DNA from: Streptomyces minutiscleroticus
GTDB lineage: Bacteria > Actinomycetota > Actinomycetes > Streptomycetales > Streptomycetaceae
Length of the DNA: 64,000 bases
Reading direction: 5' to 3'
NCBI RefSeq assembly: GCF_014650875.1
Contig: NZ_BMVU01000037.1
Coordinates: forward strand, 1-64,000
The notes beneath the pieces were generated by a model. That model had not been told where the DNA came from. It made no database searches and saw nothing but the letters and a program-made list of their open reading frames with translations. The position numbers and the translations under genes are program-made. Below, piece after piece: positions 50,201-57,444 of the stretch; positions within the stretch are counted from its first letter, which is position 1; each line of letters opens with the position of its first letter.

Positions 50201-51160
50201 AGCCCGAAGGTGACACCGCTCCCGCTGGAGAGCGTGCCGTCCCTCCGCCACGACGAGGACGACACCTCCGTCACCGTCGAGGGCCGGAACTTCTCCGCCA
50301 CCGTCGACAAGAGGACCGGCACCCTCGTCTCCTACGAGGCCGCGGGGCGCCGTCTCCTCACCGACGGCCCCGTCCCCAACTTCTGGCGGGCGCCCACGGA
50401 CAACGACAGGGGCAACGGCCAGCACACCCGCAACCAGACCTGGCGCGACGCGGGCGCCCGCCGCGAGGTCACCGGCGTCACCGTCCGCGCCCTGCGCGAC
50501 AAGGCCGTCGAGATCGAGGTCACCGGCACCCTGCCCACCACCGTGGAGTCCGCGTACACCACCACGTACACCGTCTTCGGCAACGGTGAGATCAAGGTCG
50601 ACCACACCCTGCATCCGGGCGCGTCGAGCCTGCCGTACATCCCCGAGGTCGGCAGCCTGCTTCTTCTGCCGGGCCGGCTGGAGCGGTTGCGCTACTACGG
50701 GCGCGGGCCCGAGGAGAACCACTGGGACCGCAAGGACGGCACGGACGTCGGCGTGTACTCCGGCACCGTCTCCGACCAGTGGACCCCGTACATCCGCCCG
50801 CAGGAGAACGGCAACAGGACCGACGTCCGCTGGGCCGCGCTCACCGGCCGCGACGGCACCGGCCTCCTCGTCACCGGCGACGCGCTCCTGGAGGTCAACG
50901 CCTCCCACTTCACCCCCGAGGACCTGTCCGTCGGAGTCCGCCACGACTACCAGCTCAGTCCGCGCGAGGAGGTCGTGCTGCGGGTCAACCACCGGCAGAT
51001 GGGCGTCGGCGGTGACAACAGCTGGGGTGCGCAGACCCACGACGAGTACAAGCTCCTCGCCGACCGCGACTACGCCTACAGCTACCGGCTGCGCCCCCTG
51101 ACGGACGTGGACGACGCGATGCGGCTGTCCCGGCGCCCGACGGCGACGAAGTTCGCCTGA
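47228..51160 (+). CDS. Secreted GH2 beta-galactosidase with inserted LamG domain
   Basis: 1310 residues. A Tat signal (FVSRRRLLEGTAAVLGGLAL) gives export of the folded enzyme. GH2 sugar-binding domain YNPVGQYRRTFTVP to about residue 240; immunoglobulin-like domain; TIM barrel with NRHEMHPDRG, acid/base Glu521 (WSLGNEAGGG) and nucleophile Glu585 (MIEYCHAMGNSNG). After QGGWIWDFADQGL the barrel is interrupted by a LamG/concanavalin-like domain (about 657-814: GSMTLEAWVTQRYTGDHQPI), then resumes at FLAYGGDWGDNPNDGNFCAD. The LacZ-type domains 4 and 5 follow (PNFWRAPTDNDRG, RYYGRGPEENHWDRK). Hydrolyses terminal beta-galactosides outside the cell; LamG probably binds polysaccharide. Confidence 0.93.
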   Translation: MSQARTPSEGPHGAFVSRRRLLEGTAAVLGGLALSATPATATALATGRTAAGDTAATPEWNGSIATFQVGAEPPHTTLMPYGDLRQALAADRTRSPYRLSLDGIWRFAHSDRPEDRDPDFHRTDLDDRSWDTLPVPSAWQIHGYDSPVYINITYPFWGPNGRGEEPQPPAAPTRYNPVGQYRRTFTVPRDWSGRRTFLHFEGVKSAHYVWINGHLVGYHEDSYTPAEYDITEHLRPGTNQIAVEVYRYSDGDWLEDQDMIRLSGIFRSVYLYSTPTVHLRDFKLETPLGDGYTSAGLKVTASVRAYGGEDSGRYTVETQLYDDRGHAVWSRPLNQSADLGSAGSGEDVTVTAARAVPDPRLWSAEHPNLYTAVLRLRDPVGKVIETLSHRVGLREFALKDGLMRINGRPVSLRGTNRHEMHPDRGTALTRADMVKDATVIKRMNLNSVRTSHYPNNPLWLEIADEYGLYLVDETNLETHGINSEYPGDHADWTEACLARARNMVHRDKNHACVVIWSLGNEAGGGSTFVAMHDWIRSYDTTRVIQYEGDDRPEISDIRSAMYESPSRVAERAADTSDTRPYVMIEYCHAMGNSNGNFKKYWDTVRAHDVLQGGWIWDFADQGLHWRTPARTLLTETGPAGLRGEILAPQGGFDRDKGVSGGTVFARDDRLDLTGSMTLEAWVTQRYTGDHQPILAKGDTQYALKQTFGNVEFFIHSGGQWISASWTLPDDWTGTEHHLAGVHDADAGTLTLYVDGAVRATRSTTVRPDSTTAPVSLATDVDNPLREFSGTIRRARIYDRPLTAAELASEGRGPDDDGVRFWFDAATVEHTEKRSPDRTFLAYGGDWGDNPNDGNFCADGIVTADRGHTGKAAEVKRVQQAIHAAPASGGDTLTDGSLTLTNEYLFTNLREFDGRWSLVADGRTVRQGRLTRAQLDVEPLTRKRITVPVPLPRDPAPGAEYFLELSFTTREHAPWAKAGFEVAREQIPVDVGSPKVTPLPLESVPSLRHDEDDTSVTVEGRNFSATVDKRTGTLVSYEAAGRRLLTDGPVPNFWRAPTDNDRGNGQHTRNQTWRDAGARREVTGVTVRALRDKAVEIEVTGTLPTTVESAYTTTYTVFGNGEIKVDHTLHPGASSLPYIPEVGSLLLLPGRLERLRYYGRGPEENHWDRKDGTDVGVYSGTVSDQWTPYIRPQENGNRTDVRWAALTGRDGTGLLVTGDALLEVNASHFTPEDLSVGVRHDYQLSPREEVVLRVNHRQMGVGGDNSWGAQTHDEYKLLADRDYAYSYRLRPLTDVDDAMRLSRRPTATKFA

Positions 51161-51170
51161 CCCGGCACGA

Positions 51171-51209
51171 GGCCCGGGCCGCCACCGTTCCCGGCCGGCG
51201 GCCCGGGCC
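51171..51209 (+). terminator. Hairpin terminator of the GH2 gene
   Basis: Perfect 13-base arms GGCCCGGGCCGCC (51171-51183) and complement (51197-51209), 10 bases after the stop. Confidence 0.75.
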
Positions 51210-51210
51210 G

Positions 51211-51279
51211 CGCCCGGACCGTTCCCGCGCGAGGATCCGCGCACTCGTCGAGCAGGCCGTGGCCACCCTCGGGTCCTGA
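51211..51279 (+). pseudogene. Possible TetR C-terminal scrap
   Basis: 23 codons reading RARIRALVEQAVATLGS to a stop, like the last helix of TetR regulators. It sits upstream of the operator-controlled hydrolase gene. Too short for confidence. Confidence 0.25.
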
Positions 51280-51454
51280 CGTCCCCTTCGCGTGCTCCGG
51301 TGCCCGGCCACCCTGCTCACTCGCTCACTCGCCCGGCGGCTCGCCGGAGACCGCCGAGAGGACGGTCGCGTCGTCACGGATGCCTCCGTCGCCCTGGGCG
51401 CGGGCCAGGAGGCCCGCGCCGGCCTCCGTCGGGGAGTGGTGGTCCCGCAGGACG

Positions 51455-51504
51455 TTGTTTTCCGGAGCGTCGCTCCGTATAGTCTTTTCCGGAGCGTCGT
51501 TCCG
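51455..51504 (+). promoter_or_regulatory. Operator-flanked promoter of the alpha/beta hydrolase gene
   Basis: -35 TTGTTT (51455-51460), 17-base spacer, -10 TATAGT (51478-51483). A 20-base direct repeat TTTTCCGGAGCGTCGYTCCG occurs at 51458-51477 and 51485-51504. Each copy contains a 15-base palindrome CGGAGCG-T-CGCTCCG (second with one mismatch). Site 1 fills the spacer, site 2 covers the transcription start: a classic repressor arrangement. Confidence 0.8.
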
Positions 51505-51552
51505 CTTTATGTGCGGCGGAGGACGACAGACTGATCAAGGGAGAAGTGCGTC

Positions 51553-52518
51553 ATGAGTGGTTCCACCGGCACGGCCGATTCGAAGATCGTGCAGGAGCTG
51601 GAGTCGATCGTCGGTCCTGGTGAACCCGTGGTGTCGGTCTCGCCCGTGCCGCTGAGCGCTCCGGGCAGGGCCGTGCCGCTGGAGGTGAGGGTCTCCGCGC
51701 CTGCGACCGGGAGCCGACTGCCGGTGATCCTCTTCTCGCACGGCAACGGGTGGTCGCTCGACGGGTACGCGCCGCTGACGGCGTACTGGGCCTCCCGTGG
51801 ATTCGTGGTGGTCCAGCCGACGCATCTGGATTCGCGTCGTCACGGCTTCGGCTTGGACCACCCGGTGTTCCCGACGATCTGGAGGCAGCGCCACGAGGAC
51901 CTGCGGCACATCTTGGACCAGCTCGACACGGTCGAGGACGCGGTGCCGGGCCTCGCCGGCCGGGTCGACCGGGACCGGATCGCGGTCGCCGGTCACTCCT
52001 GGGGTGGGCAGACGGCGCAGATGCTCCTCGGCGCGCGGATCGTCGAGGAGGACGGATCGCTGAGCACGGACTTCGCCGATGCGCGGGTGAAGGCGGGGGT
52101 GCTCCTCGCCGCCACCGGCATCGGGGGCGAGGAGCTGCACCCGTTCGCGAAGGAGAACTTCCCCTTCATGAACCCGTCGTTCGAGCAGCTGGCCACCCCC
52201 ACGCTGGTCGTCGCCGGGGACCGTGACCAGTCCAGGATGTCCAGCCGCGGCCCGGACTGGTTCACCGACGCCTACAGGCACAGCCCCGGAGCCACGGACC
52301 TGCTGACCCTCTTCGGGGCCGAGCACTCCCTCGGCGGCATCCCGAACTGGGAGGCGGCGGAGACCACGGACGAGAACCCGGAACGTGTCGCGGTGCTCCA
52401 GCGGCTGAGCGCCGCCTACCTGCGAAGCGCGCTCGACCCGGCCGACGGGGTGTGGGCGCGGGCGCGCGCCGCCCTGAACACGGGTGCCGATCCGATCGGC
52501 CGCGTCGACAGCAAGTAG
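51553..52518 (+). CDS. Alpha/beta hydrolase (PAF-acetylhydrolase/chlorophyllase-like)
   Basis: 321 residues, ATG after GGGAGAAG. Oxyanion region LPVILFSHGNGWSLDGYAPL, nucleophile elbow VAGHSWGGQTAQML (GHSWGG), acid loop TPTLVVAGDRDQS and His in FGAEHSLGGIP. No signal peptide, so intracellular. Likely an esterase or lipase of broad type. Expression is probably controlled by a dimeric repressor acting on the paired palindromes at its promoter; no intact regulator is adjacent. Followed by a strong hairpin. Confidence 0.88.
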   Translation: MSGSTGTADSKIVQELESIVGPGEPVVSVSPVPLSAPGRAVPLEVRVSAPATGSRLPVILFSHGNGWSLDGYAPLTAYWASRGFVVVQPTHLDSRRHGFGLDHPVFPTIWRQRHEDLRHILDQLDTVEDAVPGLAGRVDRDRIAVAGHSWGGQTAQMLLGARIVEEDGSLSTDFADARVKAGVLLAATGIGGEELHPFAKENFPFMNPSFEQLATPTLVVAGDRDQSRMSSRGPDWFTDAYRHSPGATDLLTLFGAEHSLGGIPNWEAAETTDENPERVAVLQRLSAAYLRSALDPADGVWARARAALNTGADPIGRVDSK

Positions 52519-52530
52519 ACACACGAGCAC

Positions 52531-52564
52531 GCCCCGGTCCGGGCCTGTCCGCCCGGACCGGGGC
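52531..52564 (+). terminator. Hairpin terminator
   Basis: Perfect 14-base arms GCCCCGGTCCGGGC (52531-52544) and complement (52551-52564), loop CTGTCC, 12 bases after the hydrolase stop. The remaining gap to 52891 holds no supported gene. Confidence 0.8.
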
Positions 52565-52891
52565 CGGGCGGAAGGAGACCGGACCGGGGCGCCACCGGTC
52601 GTCGGTGCCGGGACTTCGACAACCGGAGAACGGGCGCTGCCCCGGCACCGGGCTGTCGTCCGTGGGGCGGCAGGAGCCCTCGGCCGACTGCTTTTTCGGC
52701 GCCACCGGTATGGTGAGGTGCCACGGTGAGGCGTGGGCGGATCGGCCCAGGCGGTGTCGTCCGTGGAGACCGTCGACGCCGGCCGCCGTGCGGAGGAGCG
52801 GCGCGAGCAGAGCAGCCGGCGGGCGGGGGAGTCCGAAGGTGTGTGACGAGCACCACGGGAACCGGCCCGTGCCGCGCGGAGCGTACTGAGT

Positions 52892-53539
52892 GTGAGAGAG
52901 ACAGAACCTACAGGCCCGCTGCGGGCGCGTATCCGGGCGGGGGACCGTGCGGCGTTCGCCGACCTGTACGACGCATACGCGCGGGCGGTCTACAGCCACG
53001 CCCTGCGGCTGACCGGCAACTGGTCGGAGGCGGAGGAAACCGTGTCCGAGACCTTCCTCGCCGCCTGGCGCACCCGGGAGACACTGGAGCCCGAAGGCGG
53101 CTCGCTCAAACCCTGGCTGCTCGGCATCGCCACCCACCGGGCGCACAACGCCAACCGCGGTCTGCGCCGCCGGACCTCCTTCCTGTCCAGCTTTCCGCCC
53201 CCGCCGCCGGTCCCGGACTTCGCCGACGAGACGGCGGGCCGGATCGACGACGCCCGCCGCCTCGCGGCGGTCCACGGCGCTCTGCGGAAACTGCGGCGCC
53301 AGGACCGGGAGGTGATCGCCCTGTGCGTGGCCGCCGGGCTGGACTACGCGGAGGCGGCCGAAGCACTCGGCGTCCCCGTCGGAACGGTGCGTTCGCGGCT
53401 GTCGCGGGCCCGTGCGCGACTGGCCCGGCTCAGTTCCGGTCCGTCCGGCCGAAAGAAGGGGGAACCGGCGGGCTCCCGCGGAGCGGTGGAGAGTGGGGCC
53501 GCGTTCGCGGCTCTGTTCGTGCAGGAGGAGACCCGATGA
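52892..53539 (+). CDS. ECF-type RNA polymerase sigma factor
   Basis: 215 residues from a GTG. Sigma region 2: AFADLYDAYARAVYSHALRL, WSEAEETVSETFLAAWRTRE; region 4: LRKLRRQDREVIALCVAAGL, DYAEAAEALGVPVGTVRSRL. After region 4 there is a 30-residue Ser/Gly/Lys tail. Directs RNA polymerase to an alternative promoter class. The stop overlaps the ATG of the next gene (ATGA), whose product is a membrane protein of a family regularly encoded with such sigma factors. Confidence 0.9.
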   Translation: MRETEPTGPLRARIRAGDRAAFADLYDAYARAVYSHALRLTGNWSEAEETVSETFLAAWRTRETLEPEGGSLKPWLLGIATHRAHNANRGLRRRTSFLSSFPPPPPVPDFADETAGRIDDARRLAAVHGALRKLRRQDREVIALCVAAGLDYAEAAEALGVPVGTVRSRLSRARARLARLSSGPSGRKKGEPAGSRGAVESGAAFAALFVQEETR

Positions 53540-54597
53540 ACGCCGACAACCGGCCCGATGCCGGCCTCCCTCTCAGCGAGGCCGAGGAACTGCTGGCGAC
53601 CGCCGGCGACTGGGACCTCCCGCCGGACCGCCACCTCCGTCACAGGGAAGTCCTGATGCAGCAGATCGACCACGACAGTGTTCCGGCCGCGGGAACGAGT
53701 CCGGCGCCACGCCGCCGCCGGATGCTGCGCCCCGCCGTGGTGCTGCCCGTCGCGTCCGTGGCACTGGCCGCAGCCCTCGTGGCCACCGTCCTCGGCGGTG
53801 ACCGCGACCCAGGGCCGGCCGTGGAAGCCGGGTCCGGCACCGCGACGGCGAGCAGCGCCTCCGTCACCCTCGACCGGATCGCCACGGCGGCCATGGCGAC
53901 CGGTGCGGCACCGGTGCGGGACGACCAGTTCGTGTACATGAAGAGGATGGTCCGTGAGAACACGGGCACCTTCGCCGGCCCCGTGCGCCTGGGGGCCCTG
54001 CACCAGGACGAGACCTGGATGGCGCAGGAGCCCGGTCCCGTCACCACCGCCGGGTGGGGGCGCCAGACCGGGAAGGACGCGGTGATGCCCGGTCAGCTGG
54101 TTCCCATCACGGAACCGGACCCCGTCGCGGCGGGGATCGACCGTCCCACGTACAAGTGGCTGGCCTCGCTGCCCACCGACCCCGACGCCCTGCTGGAGCT
54201 GCTGTACGACCAGGTCGGGGCGGGCGAGGACGAGTCGAGGGACCAGGTCGTCTTCAGCAGGATCGGGGACCTGTTGTACTCCACGGTCATGCCTCCCGCG
54301 AACGCCGCCGCCTTCTACAGGGCGGTCGAACGGATCCCCGGTGTGACCGTCGTGCCCGACGCCGTGGACGCCGTGGGCCGGCACGGCATCGGCATCACAC
54401 GCGACGACCCCTCCTCCGCGACACGGGACGAGTGGATCTTCGACGAGGACACCCTCGCCTACCTCGGTTCGCGCTCCTACATCACGCACGACGAGGCCAG
54501 GGGCATCACGACGGACACACTCTACGGAACGGACGCCGTCATCCAGCACACCGTCGTCGACCGGTACGGCACGGTGCCCGAGCGGAGCGACGGCTGA
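53536..54597 (+). CDS. CU044_5270 family membrane protein (sigma-factor partner)
   Basis: 353 residues from an ATG overlapping the sigma stop, GGAGGAG upstream. A cytoplasmic acidic N-terminus (ELLATAGDWDLPPDRHLRHR) is followed by one transmembrane helix (about 66-84, VVLPVASVALAAALVATVLG). The extracytoplasmic remainder contains VTLDRIATAAM, FVYMKRMVREN and WLASLPTDPDALLELLYDQV, matching CU044_5270 proteins. Proteins of this family are consistently linked to ECF sigma genes and probably act as regulators of them, though direct proof is limited as far as I know. Confidence 0.87.
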   Translation: MNADNRPDAGLPLSEAEELLATAGDWDLPPDRHLRHREVLMQQIDHDSVPAAGTSPAPRRRRMLRPAVVLPVASVALAAALVATVLGGDRDPGPAVEAGSGTATASSASVTLDRIATAAMATGAAPVRDDQFVYMKRMVRENTGTFAGPVRLGALHQDETWMAQEPGPVTTAGWGRQTGKDAVMPGQLVPITEPDPVAAGIDRPTYKWLASLPTDPDALLELLYDQVGAGEDESRDQVVFSRIGDLLYSTVMPPANAAAFYRAVERIPGVTVVPDAVDAVGRHGIGITRDDPSSATRDEWIFDEDTLAYLGSRSYITHDEARGITTDTLYGTDAVIQHTVVDRYGTVPERSDG

Positions 54598-54610
54598 CGC
54601 AGGGCGCCGA

Positions 54611-54646
54611 GCGGTACGTCCCCGGTGCACACCGGGGACGTACCGC
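54611..54646 (+). terminator. Hairpin terminator of the sigma operon
   Basis: Perfect 17-base arms (54611-54627, beginning GCGGTACGTCCCC, and 54630-54646) with a two-base centre, 13 bases after the stop. Confidence 0.85.
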
Positions 54647-54799
54647 CACGGCGACCCCGCGGCCGTGCGCGCCGATACCTGCGTGGGCGACGCAGACGGC
54701 GTGGACGACGTCGGAAAACTGCCGGCCCCACGCGGTGGTCGTGGGCGCCGTCGTGGTCCTCGGCGGGAGAGCGGTCGCACTCGTCGCGGGGCGGCCTCC

Positions 54800-54946
54800 G
54801 AGAAGCCCGCCCCGGCTGTGGATGCCCGCAGCGCCACGGCGACGCAGGCGCCGGGCCCTTCCGTGTAGCCCTGCAACGCCCTGGCGGAGCAGGTTCTCCT
54901 TGTCGCCGTAGGCCGCGTACAAGCTCTGAGGAGCAGGCGATCGCAT
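54800..54946 (-). pseudogene. TetR-family remnant
   Basis: The minus strand reads QSLYAAYGDKENLLRQ, the end of a TetR HTH and start of helix 4. After a frame change it continues ALQGYTEGPGACVAVALRAS, the usual start of the ligand domain (YxxGPGAFVARAL). Both flanks are lost, including the first half of the HTH. Confidence 0.6.
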
Positions 54947-55054
54947 TGGTGGCCGACGTGGGGCACCACGGCTGCTCGTGGTGCCGAAACCGGTTCCGCC
55001 GCTCCCCGAGGGCCGAGGCGTTCCGGCGGCGAAGGTGCTCGGGCGGAGCCGTCG

Positions 55055-55660
55055 TCAGTCCAGCAGGAGGCCGCGCAGGTTGGGGACGAGGTGCCGGACG
55101 AGCTGTTCGTCCGACATCTCGGCCAGCGGCCCGTTCCCGAAGACGTACCGGGAGAACGTCACCCCGATGAGATAGGCGCCCACGGACGCCACACGCTCCT
55201 CCAGTTCGGGTCCGGGAATCACCTGCCGGTACATCTCCAGGCTGTCCTGCTGCATCGCGGTGAACAACCGTTTGGCGGCCTCCTCCTCCGAGGCCACCGC
55301 ACGCAGCATGGCCACGAACGGGTCGCTGCCCCCGCTCTCGGCCATGCGCCGGACGTAGGAGCGGGCGATGCGCGTCGGCAGGCTCTTGGTGTCGCCGGCC
55401 ACTTCCGCCATGAGTGTGCGGGGGCTGGGGACCGCGGCGAGGAACAACTGTTCCTTGGATGTGAAGTGCCGCAGGACGAGGCCGTGGGTCACTCCGGCCC
55501 GGCGCGCGACGTCGCGGACGGTCGTCTTGGCGTAGCCGCGTTCGGCGAAGGCGGCCCGTGCGGCTTCGAGGATCGCGGCCCTGCTTGCTTCCGGGTCCCG
55601 CCTGCGTTTCTTGGCCGGAGCGGCGTCCTGGCCGTCGAGGTTCGTGGGTGGCGTGTCCAT
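55055..55660 (-). CDS. TetR-family transcription regulator
   Basis: 201 residues from the ATG at 55660 (a GTG five codons upstream is possible). Basic N-terminus, HTH RRDPEASRAAILEAARAAFA, KTTVRDVARRAGVTHGLVLR, HFTSKEQLF; ligand domain with YVRRMAESGGSDPFVAMLRA and YLIGVTFSRYVFGNGPL. It is divergent from the isochorismatase-SDR-oxidase genes; two GACC-N4-GGTC operators lie in the gap. Probably represses that unit and itself. Confidence 0.9.
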   Translation of the reverse strand: MDTPPTNLDGQDAAPAKKRRRDPEASRAAILEAARAAFAERGYAKTTVRDVARRAGVTHGLVLRHFTSKEQLFLAAVPSPRTLMAEVAGDTKSLPTRIARSYVRRMAESGGSDPFVAMLRAVASEEEAAKRLFTAMQQDSLEMYRQVIPGPELEERVASVGAYLIGVTFSRYVFGNGPLAEMSDEQLVRHLVPNLRGLLLD

Positions 55661-55692
55661 CCCGTAAGTGTACACAGGGTTACTAAGAAGCG

Positions 55693-55836
55693 GACCTTTT
55701 GGTCAGTAAGTGCGCCAGCTTGCTTAGTTATTTGTGTAGTTATGTCACCTTTAATCCGATCGGGAGAAACCTTTTAAGTGACCGTCTGGACATTAATGAC
55801 TCAAGGGTCTACCTTCGCTAGTGACCAAGCGGTCAC
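55693..55836. promoter_or_regulatory. Two TetR-type operators in an AT-rich divergent gap
   Basis: GACC-tttt-GGTC (55693-55704) near the tetR side and GTGACC-aagc-GGTCAC (55821-55836) near the isochorismatase side share the core GACC-N4-GGTC. The gap is markedly AT-richer than its surroundings, as expected for promoters. Confidence 0.7.
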
Positions 55837-55913
55837 CAAGTAGCCCGGCTTACTCGGTCTGCTCCGCGGCCGCGTCGTCGCTGACGTCCACCACAGGAGA
55901 AAGAAGGCCAGTC

Positions 55914-56552
55914 ATGGCACCGGAGCCCCTCACCCCGGCCGACACCACCGTCGTTCTCGTCGACTACGCCGTGGGTTTCGCGAACCTTCTGCGCTCCCAC
56001 GACCTCGCGGAGCACATGAACAACGTCGTGGGCCTGGCGAAGACCGCGAAGTGGTACGAGAGCGGCCTGGTGGTGACCAACGGCCAGTCCAGCAAGCCGT
56101 CCGGCCCGCTGTACCCGGAGCTGCTGGAGGCCATCGGTGACCAGCCGGTCATCGAGCGCGCGGTCGACTTCAACTCCTTCCTGGACGAGTCGTTCGCCCA
56201 GGCGGTCCGGGCGGAGGGCCGGCAGAACCTGGTGATCGGCGGCATCGCCACCGACGGATGCGTGCTGCAGACCGCGCTGGGCGGCCTGCGCGAGGGCTAC
56301 CGCGTGCACGTGGCGGTCGACGCCTCCGCCAGCCCCTCGCTCGAGGCCCACAACGCGGCGGTGCAGCGCATGGTCCAGGCCGGTGTCGTCCCGGTGACCT
56401 GGTTCTCCCTGGCCGCCGAGTTCCAGCTCGACCCCAAGTTCCACGACGCTCCGCACCGCATGCGCCTGATGCTGGAGAACGTCCCGGCCATGGCCATGAG
56501 CGCCCGCTCCTTCGGCAACGCCGTCGAGCTGGGCAAGCGCGCCTCCGCCTGA
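55914..56552 (+). CDS. Isochorismatase-family (YcaC-like) hydrolase
   Basis: 212 residues, ATG at 55914 after AGGAGAAAGAAGG. TVVLVDYAVGFANL (Asp17), the cis-peptide region VIGGIATDGCVLQTALGGL with nucleophile Cys116, and WFSLAAEFQLD at the end resemble the YcaC branch. The canonical catalytic Lys segment reads VIERAVDFNSF, without an obvious Lys, as in YcaC. Likely hydrolyses an amide-type substrate, unknown. First gene of a probable three-gene unit (94 and 47 base gaps) behind the TetR operators. Confidence 0.85.
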   Translation: MAPEPLTPADTTVVLVDYAVGFANLLRSHDLAEHMNNVVGLAKTAKWYESGLVVTNGQSSKPSGPLYPELLEAIGDQPVIERAVDFNSFLDESFAQAVRAEGRQNLVIGGIATDGCVLQTALGGLREGYRVHVAVDASASPSLEAHNAAVQRMVQAGVVPVTWFSLAAEFQLDPKFHDAPHRMRLMLENVPAMAMSARSFGNAVELGKRASA

Positions 56553-56645
56553 GCCTGTCGACGCCGAGCACCGCGAGTACCGGCCGGTCACCACACCCGT
56601 CCCGTGGCGGGTTCCCGGCCCGCCACACAGAGAGGAGATCGCCCC

Positions 56646-57398
56646 ATGAGCGACATACAGGAGGACCGGCTGCTGTCCGGGCGGACCGTTCTGGTGGCGG
56701 GTGCGACCGGTGGCATCGGCGAGGGGATGACCCTCGCGCTGCTTCGCCAGGGAGCCACCGTCGTGGCCACCGGTCGCAGCGAGGAACGACTGGCCGGTCT
56801 CGCCGACCACGTCGGGGAGGCCGGACCCGGCACCCTGATCACCCGAGCCGTCGACGTCGGCGGTCCCGACAGCGAGAAGGTACGCGCACAGCTGTCGCCC
56901 CACGGCGCGCTCGACGGCGCCGTGATCTCGATCGGCGACTGGGGCAGCCCGGAGCGCGCCGGCATCCTCGACACCTCCGACCGTGCGTGGGAGGAGATGA
57001 TCGCGTCGAACCTGACGAGCCATTTCCACGCGCTGCGCGCGCTCACCCCCCTGCTGTCCCCGGACGGGGCGCTGGTGCACCTGAGCGGTTTCAGCGCGGA
57101 CATCCCCTATCCGTTCGCCGCCCTCGTGGGAGCCACGAACGCGGCGAAGAAGTCCCTGGTCCGCTCACTGGAGGCGGAACTGGGCGGGCGGGGCCCGCGC
57201 GTGTACGAGCTCGTCATCGGCCCCGTCCGTACCCGCCCGCGGGCCGCGATCGGCGCGGACGACCCCGGCTGGTTCAGCGCCGAGGACCTCGGCAGGCACG
57301 CGGGCCGGCTCGTCGCCCGCAGCGGCCCGTACGCCGACGCCCCGCTGCAGTACCTGGTCACCCGCGCCCACGGCGTGCGGACCACCCCACCCCTCTAA
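56646..57398 (+). CDS. SDR-fold protein lacking the catalytic tyrosine
   Basis: 250 residues from MSDIQEDRLL, with GAGAGGAG upstream. The nucleotide site VAGATGGIGEGMTLALLRQG is good. The NNAG position reads VISIGDWG, and where YxxxK is expected the sequence is LVGATNAAKKSLVRSLEAEL: Lys is present but the Tyr four residues before is Thr or Asn. The Ser is present in HLSGFSAD. It is therefore either an inactive or binding-only SDR, or uses altered chemistry. Probably co-transcribed with the isochorismatase and FAD oxidase. Confidence 0.85.
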   Translation: MSDIQEDRLLSGRTVLVAGATGGIGEGMTLALLRQGATVVATGRSEERLAGLADHVGEAGPGTLITRAVDVGGPDSEKVRAQLSPHGALDGAVISIGDWGSPERAGILDTSDRAWEEMIASNLTSHFHALRALTPLLSPDGALVHLSGFSADIPYPFAALVGATNAAKKSLVRSLEAELGGRGPRVYELVIGPVRTRPRAAIGADDPGWFSAEDLGRHAGRLVARSGPYADAPLQYLVTRAHGVRTTPPL

Positions 57399-57444
57399 GG
57401 ACACGTGCGGATCCCGTCCCTGTACGGAGACCGCGGAGGCATCC

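Noticed and set aside
47231..51244. A 1337-codon open frame on the minus strand, exactly opposite the GH2 gene
   Set aside because: It mirrors the plus-strand codon phase, is Gly/Val/Asp-rich with no motif, and the plus strand has a full GH2 domain set. A GC-driven shadow.
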